Source: DAOULT01 sp964646625 (GTDB taxonomy: Bacteria > Chloroflexota > Anaerolineae > CAZYHC01). From it: a stretch of 64,000 nucleotides of DNA. Each line of letters opens with the position of its first letter. The first letter of the stretch is position 1. Where the stretch lies: assembly GCA_964646625.1 (NCBI GenBank), contig CAZYHC010000020.1, positions 17,672-81,671 on the forward strand, written 5' to 3'. The notes beneath the pieces were generated by a model. That model was given only the letters and a program-made list of their open reading frames with translations. It ran no database searches and had not been told where the DNA came from. Of the stretch, positions 8,736-16,277 are shown one piece after another. A program made the translations under genes and the position numbers.

Positions 8736-9959
8736 CTAAGCTCCGACAGGGGTTAACTCTTGCAAGGGCTCCCTGGCCGGAATGAAGCCCACTTCCCGGC
8801 TCACCTTTTCAAAGATTTCCAGGACTCGATCCAACTGCTCGTCAGTATGGGTAGCCATGTAGCTGGTTCTGAGCAGGGCTTTGCCAGGGGGCACGGCCGG
8901 AGGGATAGCCACATTGACGAATACTCCGGCCTCGAAGAGAGCTTTCCACATGGTGAAGGTGTCGCCTTCGTCGCCGATGACGATGGGGATAATAGGCGTT
9001 TCGCTGTCTCCTGTATCGAAGCCCAGTTCTTTAAAACCTTTGTTCATCTTTTCGGTGTTGTGCCAGAGCCTTGCCAGTCTCTCAGGCTCTTCCTGCATCA
9101 CCTCCAGAGCGGCCAGAACAGCGGCCGTGCTGGGAGGACTCATGCTGGCGCTGAAAATCATGGCGCGGCCCATGTGCTGGATGTAGTGTACGACCGGCTC
9201 GTCGCCGGCGATGACTCCACCCAACGAGGCAAAAGACTTGCTGAAAGTGCCCATGATTAGATCAACGTCATCCTCCAGGCCGAAGTGAGAGGCTGTTCCC
9301 CGGCCCCCTTCGCCCAGCACACCCAGGGAGTGGGCATCGTCAACCATCAAGCGAGCGTCATATTTCTTGCACAAATCGACAATTGCCGGTAAGGGGGCGA
9401 TGTCTCCTCCCATGCTGAACACTCCGTCCACTACCACCAACTTGCCGCCGTCGGAGTCGCAGGAAGCCAGGACCCTTTCCAGGCCGCGCATGTCGTTGTG
9501 GGGGAAGCGTTTCATCTGACCAAAGCTCAGACGACAGCCATCGACGATGCTGGCGTGATCCTCGCGGTCGGTGATGACCACGTCATCTTTGCCCACCAGG
9601 GCCGAGATCGTGCCCAGGTTGGTCTGGAAACCGGTGCTGAAGACCAGGGCCGCTTCCTTGTGCAGGAACTCGGCCAGCCTGGCTTCCAGCTCTTCGTGGA
9701 GGGTGAGGGTGCCGTTCAGGAGACGGGAGCCGGTGCAGCTGGGGCCATATCTGCGGATGGCTTCGATGGCCGCCTCCCGCACTTTGGGGTGGGTGGTCAG
9801 CCCCAGATAGTTATTGGAGCCGATCATAATGAGCCGCTGGCCTTTGGTTACTACTTCCGTGCCCTCTGTTTCTTCCAGGGGGATAAAATAGGGATAATAT
9901 CCCAGGGCCTTGGCGATCTTAGCGCGAGTGAACTCCTCGCATTTTTCAAACAGATCCAT
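8736..9959 (-). CDS. Alpha-oxoamine synthase (glycine C-acetyltransferase / serine palmitoyltransferase-like)
   Basis: A 407-aa PLP enzyme of the alpha-oxoamine synthase family, which condenses an amino acid with an acyl-CoA. The PLP lysine is K241 in TFSKSFASLGG; DDAH at 207-210 and His135 in DHASIVDGCRLSF are the other cofactor-binding residues. The N-terminal YYPYFIPLEE, MIGSNNYLGLTTHPKV and GTLTLHEELE blocks resemble the Bacteroidetes serine palmitoyltransferase-like branch as I remember it, as well as 2-amino-3-ketobutyrate CoA ligase (Kbl) and BioF, so the acyl donor and amino acid are not certain. The ribosome binding site is AGAAGGAGG before the ATG. It is the last gene of an operon with a 40-aa ORF and an FmdB-type protein. 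Confidence 0.85.
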   Translation of the reverse strand: MDLFEKCEEFTRAKIAKALGYYPYFIPLEETEGTEVVTKGQRLIMIGSNNYLGLTTHPKVREAAIEAIRRYGPSCTGSRLLNGTLTLHEELEARLAEFLHKEAALVFSTGFQTNLGTISALVGKDDVVITDREDHASIVDGCRLSFGQMKRFPHNDMRGLERVLASCDSDGGKLVVVDGVFSMGGDIAPLPAIVDLCKKYDARLMVDDAHSLGVLGEGGRGTASHFGLEDDVDLIMGTFSKSFASLGGVIAGDEPVVHYIQHMGRAMIFSASMSPPSTAAVLAALEVMQEEPERLARLWHNTEKMNKGFKELGFDTGDSETPIIPIVIGDEGDTFTMWKALFEAGVFVNVAIPPAVPPGKALLRTSYMATHTDEQLDRVLEIFEKVSREVGFIPAREPLQELTPVGA

Positions 9960-9974
9960 TATTTTCCTCCTTCT

Positions 9975-10097
9975 TTAACATAGTAAGATAATATTATTAG
10001 ATGTAGCTGGTGAAGTGATTGGGATGGGCAGAGATACCTCTTTGGTCTCGACCAGCTTTATCTCGGTACAGTGAGTGCCCAACTCGATCAGTTTCAT
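9975..10097 (-). CDS. Small ORF, 40 aa, between fmdB and the alpha-oxoamine synthase
   Basis: An ATG at 10097 is preceded five or so bases upstream by TAAAGGAGGT (10110-10101), a near-perfect ribosome binding site. The frame encodes 40 residues beginning MKLIELGTHCTEIKLVETKE and ending IILLC, and stops at TAA 9977-9975. The AGAAGGAGG site of the next gene follows directly. I recognise no family. The tight fit between two genes and the strong ribosome binding site argue for real translation; short length and no homology argue against certainty. The two cysteines (residue 10 and the last residue) could be functional. Confidence 0.5.
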   Translation of the reverse strand: MKLIELGTHCTEIKLVETKEVSLPIPITSPATSNNIILLC

Positions 10098-10155
10098 GTA
10101 ACCTCCTTTACGTATGCAGTGTTAATCGTTGCTGAGGGGGCCTGGCGGGAGTTCA

Positions 10156-10392
10156 TCAGTGGTGGCAGCCAGCACAGGTGGTGGCGGCGCAGGTAGTGCA
10201 ACTGCTCCCGCTGGCGATGGAACGTGTTTCACCGCTGCTGCTCTTGCTGATGGCAGCGAAGAGGGAAAGGACACGCGAGGTGTTGGGGCCGTGACAGCGC
10301 GAACAAGCGATGGGATCATCAGCCTGGCTCATCGGACGCAGAGCGTCGAACCTGGCCTTACAGTCTTGACAGTGATACTCGTAGATGGGCAT
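10156..10392 (-). CDS. FmdB-family zinc ribbon protein
   Basis: A 78-aa protein with the characteristic MPIYEYHCQDCKARFD opening and a second pair of cysteines in CSRCHGPNTSRVLS, forming the FmdB/CxxC zinc ribbon. After the ribbon a Ser-rich stretch leads to a second cysteine/histidine cluster (CTTCAATTCAGCHH) at the very C-terminus, as seen in many family members. The family name comes from a putative regulator of formamidase and amidase genes; its actual role is not known. The ribosome binding site GAGGTAAGG precedes the ATG, and a strong promoter lies at 10426-10454. It leads the operon with the 40-aa ORF and the alpha-oxoamine synthase. Confidence 0.85.
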   Translation of the reverse strand: MPIYEYHCQDCKARFDALRPMSQADDPIACSRCHGPNTSRVLSLFAAISKSSSGETRSIASGSSCTTCAATTCAGCHH

Positions 10393-10425
10393 GAGCCTTA
10401 CCTCGATTCATAAACTTTCCTTTAT

Positions 10426-10454
10426 ATTTTACACGTCTTTTGCCCATTTGTCAA
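10426..10454 (-). promoter_or_regulatory. Promoter for the fmdB operon
   Basis: TTGACA (10454-10449), a 17-nt spacer and TAAAAT (10431-10426) on the minus strand. A half-site of the neighbouring palindrome (CATAAACTTT, 10409-10418) lies close to the expected transcription start, and the full palindrome lies just upstream of the -35. Confidence 0.7.
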
Positions 10455-10457
10455 GAA

Positions 10458-10477
10458 GCATAAACTAAAGTTTATGC
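10458..10477. promoter_or_regulatory. Palindromic operator candidate between fmdB and the methyltransferase
   Basis: GCATAAACT and AGTTTATGC form a perfect 9-bp inverted repeat around a 2-nt centre. A third copy of the half-site lies at 10409-10418. Such dyads in divergent promoter regions of restriction-modification genes are typical binding sites of helix-turn-helix controllers. The two XRE proteins encoded at 13250-14400 are possible ligands; that link is inference. Confidence 0.55.
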
Positions 10478-10542
10478 ATTCCTGCTGGCCGACCTTCAGC
10501 ATGGTGGTGAGCCGACCTTTCGGCGGTAGAAAGAACGGAATT

Positions 10543-12234
10543 ATGCACATTGCATATCCAGGCAGACAAAATTTCGGCCAGATGCTAAAAGAGGCCGACG
10601 ATAACTCGCTCAACTTTATTATAGTGGTCACCGCTGCGCTTAACCCGTTCAACGTCTCTGAACTTAAAGCCTACTTGGACGAATGCGGGCGAGTGCTGAA
10701 GGATGGGGGCTTGCTTTTGGTGCAGGGGTGTCCCGAATACTTGCCGGAACTGGGTGTTCACCTTGACCGGTATCTAAACTTCAAATACTGGATGGCGATT
10801 GAGTCCACGATGCAGCGCAGGGATAGCGGTCTGCCCTCGGTTCATGCCGCCGTACTCCTGTTTGCCAAAGGCCATCGTTTCAACCTGAAACGGGCGCGCT
10901 TTCCCCACCAGTATTGTGCCTTCTGCAAAAAGACGCTCAAAGATTGGGGCGGCAAGGCCCACTTGATGCATCCTGAGGGCTACGTTATCTCCGACGTGTG
11001 GAAAGACCTGCCACCAGCGGATAACTACACCCAAATCTCCGCCCCTGTTCTGGAGGCTATGCTGCGGATGCTTGATGTCGAGCTCCCCAGGGGAGAAGGG
11101 GCCGACTCGCCTCAGCAGGCAGATAGCCAGATCCGGGGCATCATCGGCCCCAGGGAGGGCCTTGGCGCAGGTGGAGACGTTGCAGAGCCAGCCGCCCGAT
11201 GTATCCAGGAACCGGAGAAGATTAGGCACAGCGCGGCCATCAACGAGCTGGAGCCTGAGATGCTCGACCTCGTTCATCACGGCGACGCGGTGGAGATACT
11301 CAAACGTTATCCCGACCACTCCATCGACCTGGTTTTTGCCGACCCGCCGTATAACCTGGACAAGACGTACAACGCTTACCAGGATGAAAAAGAGGATGAG
11401 CGATACATCGCCTGGTGCAATACCTGGCTGCAAGAGTACGTGCGGGTACTGAAACCCACCGGCTCGCTGTACGTTCTGAATCTGCCCCACTGGACGATGT
11501 ATCATGCCGCGTACCTCAATCAACGGCTCTACTTTCAAAACTGGATCGTGTGGGACGCCCTGTCCGAACCGCGTGGCAAACTGATGCCCGCTCACTATGG
11601 TTTGTTGTTCTACACCAGGCATCCTACGGATTTCACCTTCAACTACGACGAGGTAGGGCAACTGGATGCCCGCTACTATTGTCGGCGTGCCTCTTGTATC
11701 CGCAGGCGCAAAGCAATGGGGGCCGACGACAAGATGCCCCTGACCGATATCTGGTGGGACGTTCACCGCATCAAGCATCGGCGCGACCGGGATTATCATC
11801 CCTGCCAGTTGCCCGAAGCCCTAATGGAGCGCATCATCCGCCTTTCCACCAACGAGGGCGATATCGTGCTTGATGCGCTCTGCGGCACGGGCACGACTGC
11901 GGTGGCGGCGGTCAGGTTGGGGCGGCGCTACGTGGCTATCGACATAGACCCCAAATACGTGAACATAACCAGGGGGAAGATCGCCGAAGTGGCGCGCAGA
12001 GGTTACGTGGAGCGTCAGAGCATACGCAGGCCGCCGCGCAAGTACACCAAGAAAGAACTGCAACTGGAATTACGCCACCTGGCAGCCAGGCTGGGCCGTC
12101 TGCCCACGCCAGAAGACGTACGGGGGATGAGCGAATACGACCTGAAAGTGTTCCTCGACGTGTTTCCGACCTGGGGCAAAGCTTTGAAAGCGGCCAAGCT
12201 GGAGGTACGAAATGAAAATGATGGAGGCCCGTAA
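10543..12234 (+). CDS. Type II DNA methyltransferase (DPPY, N6-adenine type) with degenerate N-terminal methylase half
   Basis: A 563-aa protein. The C-terminal two thirds is a beta-order N6_N4 methyltransferase: catalytic DPPY at 267-270 (FADPPYNLDKTY), a middle target-recognition part, and then the AdoMet motif DALCGTGTT near 444-452. The first 190 residues look like another methylase core (RVLKDGGLLLVQG, SVHAAVLLFAKGHRF, then a CxxC and VISDVWKDL) but with TAALNPF where DPPY should be and no AdoMet motif. The last 60 residues add a small helical repeat-like region (LAARLGRLPTPEDV). It overlaps the restriction enzyme gene by 23 nt, so it is its protective methylase; the predicted target would be the enzyme's site. 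The start is uncertain: ATG 10474 is also in frame but lies inside the palindrome at 10458-10477. Confidence 0.85.
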   Translation: MHIAYPGRQNFGQMLKEADDNSLNFIIVVTAALNPFNVSELKAYLDECGRVLKDGGLLLVQGCPEYLPELGVHLDRYLNFKYWMAIESTMQRRDSGLPSVHAAVLLFAKGHRFNLKRARFPHQYCAFCKKTLKDWGGKAHLMHPEGYVISDVWKDLPPADNYTQISAPVLEAMLRMLDVELPRGEGADSPQQADSQIRGIIGPREGLGAGGDVAEPAARCIQEPEKIRHSAAINELEPEMLDLVHHGDAVEILKRYPDHSIDLVFADPPYNLDKTYNAYQDEKEDERYIAWCNTWLQEYVRVLKPTGSLYVLNLPHWTMYHAAYLNQRLYFQNWIVWDALSEPRGKLMPAHYGLLFYTRHPTDFTFNYDEVGQLDARYYCRRASCIRRRKAMGADDKMPLTDIWWDVHRIKHRRDRDYHPCQLPEALMERIIRLSTNEGDIVLDALCGTGTTAVAAVRLGRRYVAIDIDPKYVNITRGKIAEVARRGYVERQSIRRPPRKYTKKELQLELRHLAARLGRLPTPEDVRGMSEYDLKVFLDVFPTWGKALKAAKLEVRNENDGGP

Positions 12235-13168
12235 GATATCTTTTCAGGAAGCCTGGGATAGTTCGGTCGTGTTTTTAGTGGACGAAGAACTTGAGCAGGA
12301 AATCGAGGTCAAAGTAGAAGCTCTGTTAGAGACAGCACAGGATCACCGTATATCGGAAGCGGCAGAGATTAATGTAGCCGATATAGCTGATTTTCTTGGT
12401 CAGAAAGATAACGCCTTGGATGTGATCTTGAAAGACGTTGGGCTGTCCGAAGAGAAATTCATGCGTATCATCTCTCTATTGCGAAAGTTGCGCCGCATTC
12501 CGGGCGATTTCGACCGCGAATGGGACATGAACAAAATCAAAAGCAAGATCGCGTGCGAACGCGACTTTGCGCGTATGGTAGCGGAACTGTTAGTTGATGG
12601 TAAGAGAGATAAAGTACTACAACAATATGTTCCTCGCTACTATCTGGACATGCTCAACTATCGTGAAATCAAGGGCAGTTCCCAGGCTGCTAGACGTATA
12701 CATTACAAGGGATCACTGATTGGTACTTATGGGGGACGAAAAGGATATAGGGTGGAAGAAAGAATACGGGAGAAATTGGCCGAAATTGAAGTTAGGCATG
12801 GGGTAAGCTACGGCAAGGGGCGCTCCATGATTGTTGAGACGGATATTGACTTTGCTGTGCCTAATGCCGAGGATCCCTGGGTAATCATTATGAGCTCTTT
12901 TCAGGAAACGACAAGCAGCGGCCAGACGACGAAAGCAAAGGACATGTTCTCTGCCTATGAAAGAGTTTGTCGTATCAACAGCCGTTATGGAGAAAATAGG
13001 GCCTTTGTGAACTTCGTGGACGGTGGTGGCTGGCTGGCAAGAAAGCGAGATTTGGAACGATTGGTAGAGCAGTGTCATTACTTCATCAACTTGCAACATC
13101 TGAATATGCTGGAAGCAATCGTGTTACAGCATGTGCCAGAGAGGTATTTCAAACGCAATCCATCTTAG
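12212..13168 (+). CDS. DpnII/MboI-like type II restriction endonuclease
   Basis: A 318-aa protein resembling the DpnII-type endonuclease family at its C-terminal half. The block from about residue 204 (RSMIVETDIDFAVPN, then PWVIIMSSFQETTSSGQTTK) is the family's nuclease core, with the very conserved TTSSGQ and an Asp-rich strand before it. E209, D211 and D213 are visible candidate metal ligands. Many relatives have an acidic residue in the strand where this protein reads IIMSS, so the exact PD-(D/E)XK assignment is not clear by eye. Family members cut GATC or related sites. The ATG has GGAGG 6 nt upstream inside the methylase gene. Base composition looks more AT-rich than the flanking genes, consistent with transfer. 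Confidence 0.78.
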   Translation: MKMMEARKISFQEAWDSSVVFLVDEELEQEIEVKVEALLETAQDHRISEAAEINVADIADFLGQKDNALDVILKDVGLSEEKFMRIISLLRKLRRIPGDFDREWDMNKIKSKIACERDFARMVAELLVDGKRDKVLQQYVPRYYLDMLNYREIKGSSQAARRIHYKGSLIGTYGGRKGYRVEERIREKLAEIEVRHGVSYGKGRSMIVETDIDFAVPNAEDPWVIIMSSFQETTSSGQTTKAKDMFSAYERVCRINSRYGENRAFVNFVDGGGWLARKRDLERLVEQCHYFINLQHLNMLEAIVLQHVPERYFKRNPS

Positions 13169-13249
13169 ATATAGACCGACGAAAGAGCATAGAACAACAG
13201 CCGGGAAGTCGGGTGACTTTCTGGTTGGAAAGGGGGAATTGCATTAGCG

Positions 13250-13984
13250 ATGGAAGATTTGTGGAAAATCCGAAGAAAGAAGCGGATGACAGTGGCGCAA
13301 TTAAGCGCCAAAGCGGGCATTCCGGCTCGGCTTATCAAGGAGTACGAAGCTGGCGCCAAGGCCGTTCCCACTCAGTATCTACCCAAGCTGGCCAAGGCAC
13401 TCTACGTCGATGTGATAGATATCAAACCCTTATCGGACCCTATCCCGACCCCACCGACGAAACCCGGTAAACCCCGACCGCCGAGGAAAGCGCCGGTTGT
13501 GGAGGAGGCGCCCCCTCCACCGAAGAGAAAGCCCCAGGAGAAAAAAGGGCCTATACCTGGCCCGGCCAGACCTTCTCAAATTGCCCATCTCCTTCGTCTG
13601 GCTGAGCGCCTCCAAATCACTCAGGAGGCGCTGGAAGAAGAGGAGACCGGCCCGCTACAGGAGTTGACCAGGCCGGAGGCCAGTCGTTTGTTACATAAGC
13701 TCCAGCAACGCATCGCCGCCGAAAAGCCGCCTAAGATTAAAAAACAGCGTGGCTACCTGCCAGAGACAGTAGACGCCTTTGAGCTCAAATACCTGACTCA
13801 AAAACAGTATGAAGGGGCTATCCTGGTCTTTACTTTATTTGACGGAGAGGTTCTGACAGGCAAGATCATCGGCTTTAGCCCCTACGCCATCACCATCGAG
13901 GAAGAGGCGAACGGCGAGGAAATAACTATTCAAAAACTGGCTATCGCCTACTACCGTAAAAAAGCTGAGGTGCAGGCCGAATGA
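13250..13984 (+). CDS. XRE helix-turn-helix protein with C-terminal Hfq-like Sm domain
   Basis: A 244-aa protein in four parts. Residues 4-58 are an XRE/Cro helix-turn-helix (MTVAQLSAKAGIPARLIKEY). Residues 62-108 are a Pro/Lys-rich linker. Residues 108-158 are a helical segment (IAHLLRLAERL, TRPEASRLLHKLQQ). Residues 175-237 look like an Sm fold: FELKYLTQKQYEGAILVF, FDGEVLTGKIIGFSPYAITI, then EEITIQKLAIAYYRK, matching the Sm1 (L.L.DG..L.G.I..F....I.I) and Sm2 (..KLAIA.Y) patterns of bacterial Hfq, with KLAIA where Hfq has KHAIS. The last 4 nt overlap the next gene, which has the same two-part design. It follows the restriction enzyme by 81 nt. A role as a regulator that binds DNA and RNA is an inference from the fold. 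Confidence 0.75.
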   Translation: MEDLWKIRRKKRMTVAQLSAKAGIPARLIKEYEAGAKAVPTQYLPKLAKALYVDVIDIKPLSDPIPTPPTKPGKPRPPRKAPVVEEAPPPPKRKPQEKKGPIPGPARPSQIAHLLRLAERLQITQEALEEEETGPLQELTRPEASRLLHKLQQRIAAEKPPKIKKQRGYLPETVDAFELKYLTQKQYEGAILVFTLFDGEVLTGKIIGFSPYAITIEEEANGEEITIQKLAIAYYRKKAEVQAE

Positions 13985-14400
13985 GTTTAGGAGATTATTT
14001 GCGCTATCTGCGCGCCATGCGTGGTGGCCCTAATCCGCGAGAGATCGCCGAGGCGGCTGGTCTGCCCCACGGCGGGATCATCAGCCAGATCGAGCAACGC
14101 TACCGCGAGGTGGGCGACGACGAAACTTTGGAGAAGCTGGCTGCTTACTTTGAGGTGCCGGTAGAGGAGCTACGTTGGCGAAGGGCACGTTCTCGTAAGG
14201 CTTTCTCCACTTTCATTGATGAGGCCATGATGAACGGCGAGGTGGTATGTCTGCATCTGCGCCTGGGAGAGGACCTGGTCGGTCGGGTCAAGTGGTGGGA
14301 TCTGGGCGCCCTGGGCCTGGAGCCTCTGGATGGTACACCTCGGATTGTGGTTCAACGTCACGCCGTGGACGACTGGGAGATAGTTGATATTATAGATTAG
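13981..14400 (+). CDS. Small XRE helix-turn-helix protein with divergent Sm-like domain
   Basis: A 139-aa protein whose ATG overlaps the stop of the preceding gene (ATGA), so translation is coupled. Residues 3-65 form an XRE-type helix-turn-helix (DYLRYLRAMRGG, EIAEAAGLPHGGIISQIEQR, LEKLAAYFEVPVEEL). Residues 75-136 show an Sm-like pattern: FIDEAMMNGEVVCLHLRLGE, DLVGRVKWWDLGALGLEPLD, then RIVVQRHAVDDWE. The QRHAV string falls where Hfq has YKHAI, and GEDLVGRV where Hfq has NGFQLRGQV. It has no Pro-rich linker. Its stop overlaps the convergent rtcB stop by 2 nt (14398-14399). It is probably a partner or paralogue of the 244-aa protein; heteromeric rings are a testable inference. Confidence 0.72.
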   Translation: MSLGDYLRYLRAMRGGPNPREIAEAAGLPHGGIISQIEQRYREVGDDETLEKLAAYFEVPVEELRWRRARSRKAFSTFIDEAMMNGEVVCLHLRLGEDLVGRVKWWDLGALGLEPLDGTPRIVVQRHAVDDWEIVDIID

Positions 14401-15848
14401 CCTTTCATCACGGCCAGAGGTTCCAATCTGGCTACTTTGCGGGCCAGGCCGGCCTTGTGTACCACCTCCACCACCCGCTCGATATCTTTGTAAGCGTCGG
14501 GGGCCTCTTCGGCCAGGCCGGCCATGCTGCCGGCCCGCACCATGATGCCTCTGGCCTCCAGCTCCTCTCTTAGCTGCGAGCCCCTGATCTTCTTTTTAGC
14601 AGCACTGCGGCTCAGCACCCGGCCCGCCCCGTGACAGGTGGACCCGAAGGTTTTTCTCATGGCTTCTTCGGTGCCTACCAGGACGTAAGAGGCGGTGCCC
14701 ATGTCGCCGGGCACCAGCACGGGCTGGCCTACCTCGCGATAGATCTGGGGCAATTCTTTGGCCCCCGGCCCGAAGGCCCGTGTAGCGCCCTTACGGTGCA
14801 CGCACACTTTGGTGCGTTTGCCGTCGATCTCGTACTCCTCGATCTTGGCGATGTTATGGGCTACGTCGTAGACGGTGGTTAGCTCCCAATTTTTCACCTT
14901 ACCGGCCAGCACCTCCTCAAAAGTGCGACGCACCAGATGGGTTAGGCACTGACGGTTGGTCCAGGCATAATTGGCCGCGCAGGCCATGGCCGCAAAGTAG
15001 TTCTGTCCATCCGGGGAGTCCAGGGGGGCGCAGACCAGTTCCCGGTCAGGCAGGGTGATGCCATATTTGTGCACCGCTTTCTGCAACGACTTTACGTGAT
15101 CGGTACAGACCTGGTGCCCCAAACCCCGCGAGCCGGAGTGAACCTGGACGGCCAGTTGACCAGGGAACAGGCCAAAGCGTTCGGCCACCTCTTCGTCGTA
15201 GACCTCCACTACCTCCTCTATCTCCAGGAAATGGTTGCCCGAACCCAGGGTGCCGAGCTGGTTCTTGCCGCGCTCCCTGGCCCGCTGGCTGACGGCCGGC
15301 GCCGAAGCGCCGGCCATTCCGCCTCGTTCCTCGATGCGTTCCAGGTCCTGTCTTGTGCCGTAACCCTGCTGGATGGCCCAGACCGCTCCTCTTTCCAGCA
15401 CTTCGTCCATATCTCTGGGTGATAACTTGATGCCCCCCTTCTTGCCCATGCCGCTGGGCACGTTGCGGTAGAGGCCGCTGATCAGGGTGTCCATGTAGGG
15501 CTGGACTTCTGCGGCTTCCAGTTCAGAGGTCAGGAGACGCACGCCGCAGTTTATATCGTAGCCCACTCCGCCAGGGGAAATGATCCCTGAAGGATAGCGA
15601 GTAGCCGCCACCCCGCCAATGGTAAAGCCGTAGCCCTGGTGGATATCAGGCATAGCCAGAGCGTAGCTGACGATGCCCGGCAGGGTAGTAGTGTTCACCA
15701 GTTGTTCCAGGGAGCGGTCCTTCATAGCCGCTTCCAGGAGCTCCCTGTCGGCGTAGATGTGGGCGGGCACGCGCATGTCTGCCCGGAAATCTTTGGGTAT
15801 CTCGTAGAGCCAATCCTCTAGCTTCTTCATATCTTTCAGAGTAACCAT
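14397..15848 (-). CDS. rtcB: tRNA-splicing/RNA-repair ligase RtcB
   Basis: A 483-aa GTP-dependent RNA ligase that joins 3'-phosphate (or 2',3'-cyclic phosphate) ends to 5'-OH ends using Mn2+. Hallmarks are the metal-binding MPDIHQGYGFTIGG and GVGYDINCGVRLL, GSGNHFLEI, HSGSRGLGHQ and the guanylylated His in the region HRKGATRAFGPG. The frame is open from a TTG at 15860, but the ATG at 15848 has GGAGGG 5 nt upstream, which decides the start. It directly follows the archease gene, the known activator of RtcB guanylylation. Both sit at the distal end of the nusA-infB operon, an unusual position that ties RNA repair to translation-factor expression. Confidence 0.97.
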   Translation of the reverse strand: MVTLKDMKKLEDWLYEIPKDFRADMRVPAHIYADRELLEAAMKDRSLEQLVNTTTLPGIVSYALAMPDIHQGYGFTIGGVAATRYPSGIISPGGVGYDINCGVRLLTSELEAAEVQPYMDTLISGLYRNVPSGMGKKGGIKLSPRDMDEVLERGAVWAIQQGYGTRQDLERIEERGGMAGASAPAVSQRARERGKNQLGTLGSGNHFLEIEEVVEVYDEEVAERFGLFPGQLAVQVHSGSRGLGHQVCTDHVKSLQKAVHKYGITLPDRELVCAPLDSPDGQNYFAAMACAANYAWTNRQCLTHLVRRTFEEVLAGKVKNWELTTVYDVAHNIAKIEEYEIDGKRTKVCVHRKGATRAFGPGAKELPQIYREVGQPVLVPGDMGTASYVLVGTEEAMRKTFGSTCHGAGRVLSRSAAKKKIRGSQLREELEARGIMVRAGSMAGLAEEAPDAYKDIERVVEVVHKAGLARKVARLEPLAVMKG

Positions 15849-15860
15849 TTCACCCTCCAA

Positions 15861-16277
15861 TCATATATCAAAAACGATAGTGGCCACATAACCATCTTCT
15901 GTTTCTTCAATAGCCAGATCGTGGAAGGTAGCGGCCTTGATGGTGGCTTTGCGGGCCTCCCCTTCCCCTCCGGCCACGCTGGCCGTCAGGTGGGTGGGGG
16001 AGAGGGTCTTGAGCTGAAAACGATTATATATCTCCCCCTCCGTCTCGTGCAGGTAGAGCAGTTCGTTGAGCCAATCGACCAGCAGCGTCTCGCAGTCAAA
16101 AGCTTCCAGGTGTACCTCGTGGCTGGTGGTGGGCTCCAGGGCTGGCAGATCAGCCATCAGGTAGAACATGCCGTAAGCGGCGTTAGCGAAAAGTTCTTTA
16201 AGGTCCCGTCCGTAAACTCTGAGGGCCAGGTCGGCGGTATGTTCGAGCTCCTCGAAGGTCTGCCCATCATCCATCAT
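15861..16277 (-). CDS. Archease, RtcB activator
   Basis: A 138-aa archease. The family's metal-binding acidic residues are visible in FEELEHTADLALRVYG at the N-terminus and near the C-terminus (TIVFDI); LLVDWLNELLYL is a conserved internal block. Archease accelerates guanylylation of RtcB and broadens its nucleotide use. The ATG at 16277 (or 16274, two adjacent Met codons) overlaps the TGA of ribF, and its own stop is 12 nt before the rtcB ATG, so the pair is translated together. Confidence 0.95.
   Translation of the reverse strand: MMDDGQTFEELEHTADLALRVYGRDLKELFANAAYGMFYLMADLPALEPTTSHEVHLEAFDCETLLVDWLNELLYLHETEGEIYNRFQLKTLSPTHLTASVAGGEGEARKATIKAATFHDLAIEETEDGYVATIVFDI

Noticed and set aside
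10774..11799. A 341-codon antisense frame inside the methyltransferase
   Set aside because: No homology features and wholly inside a clear gene.
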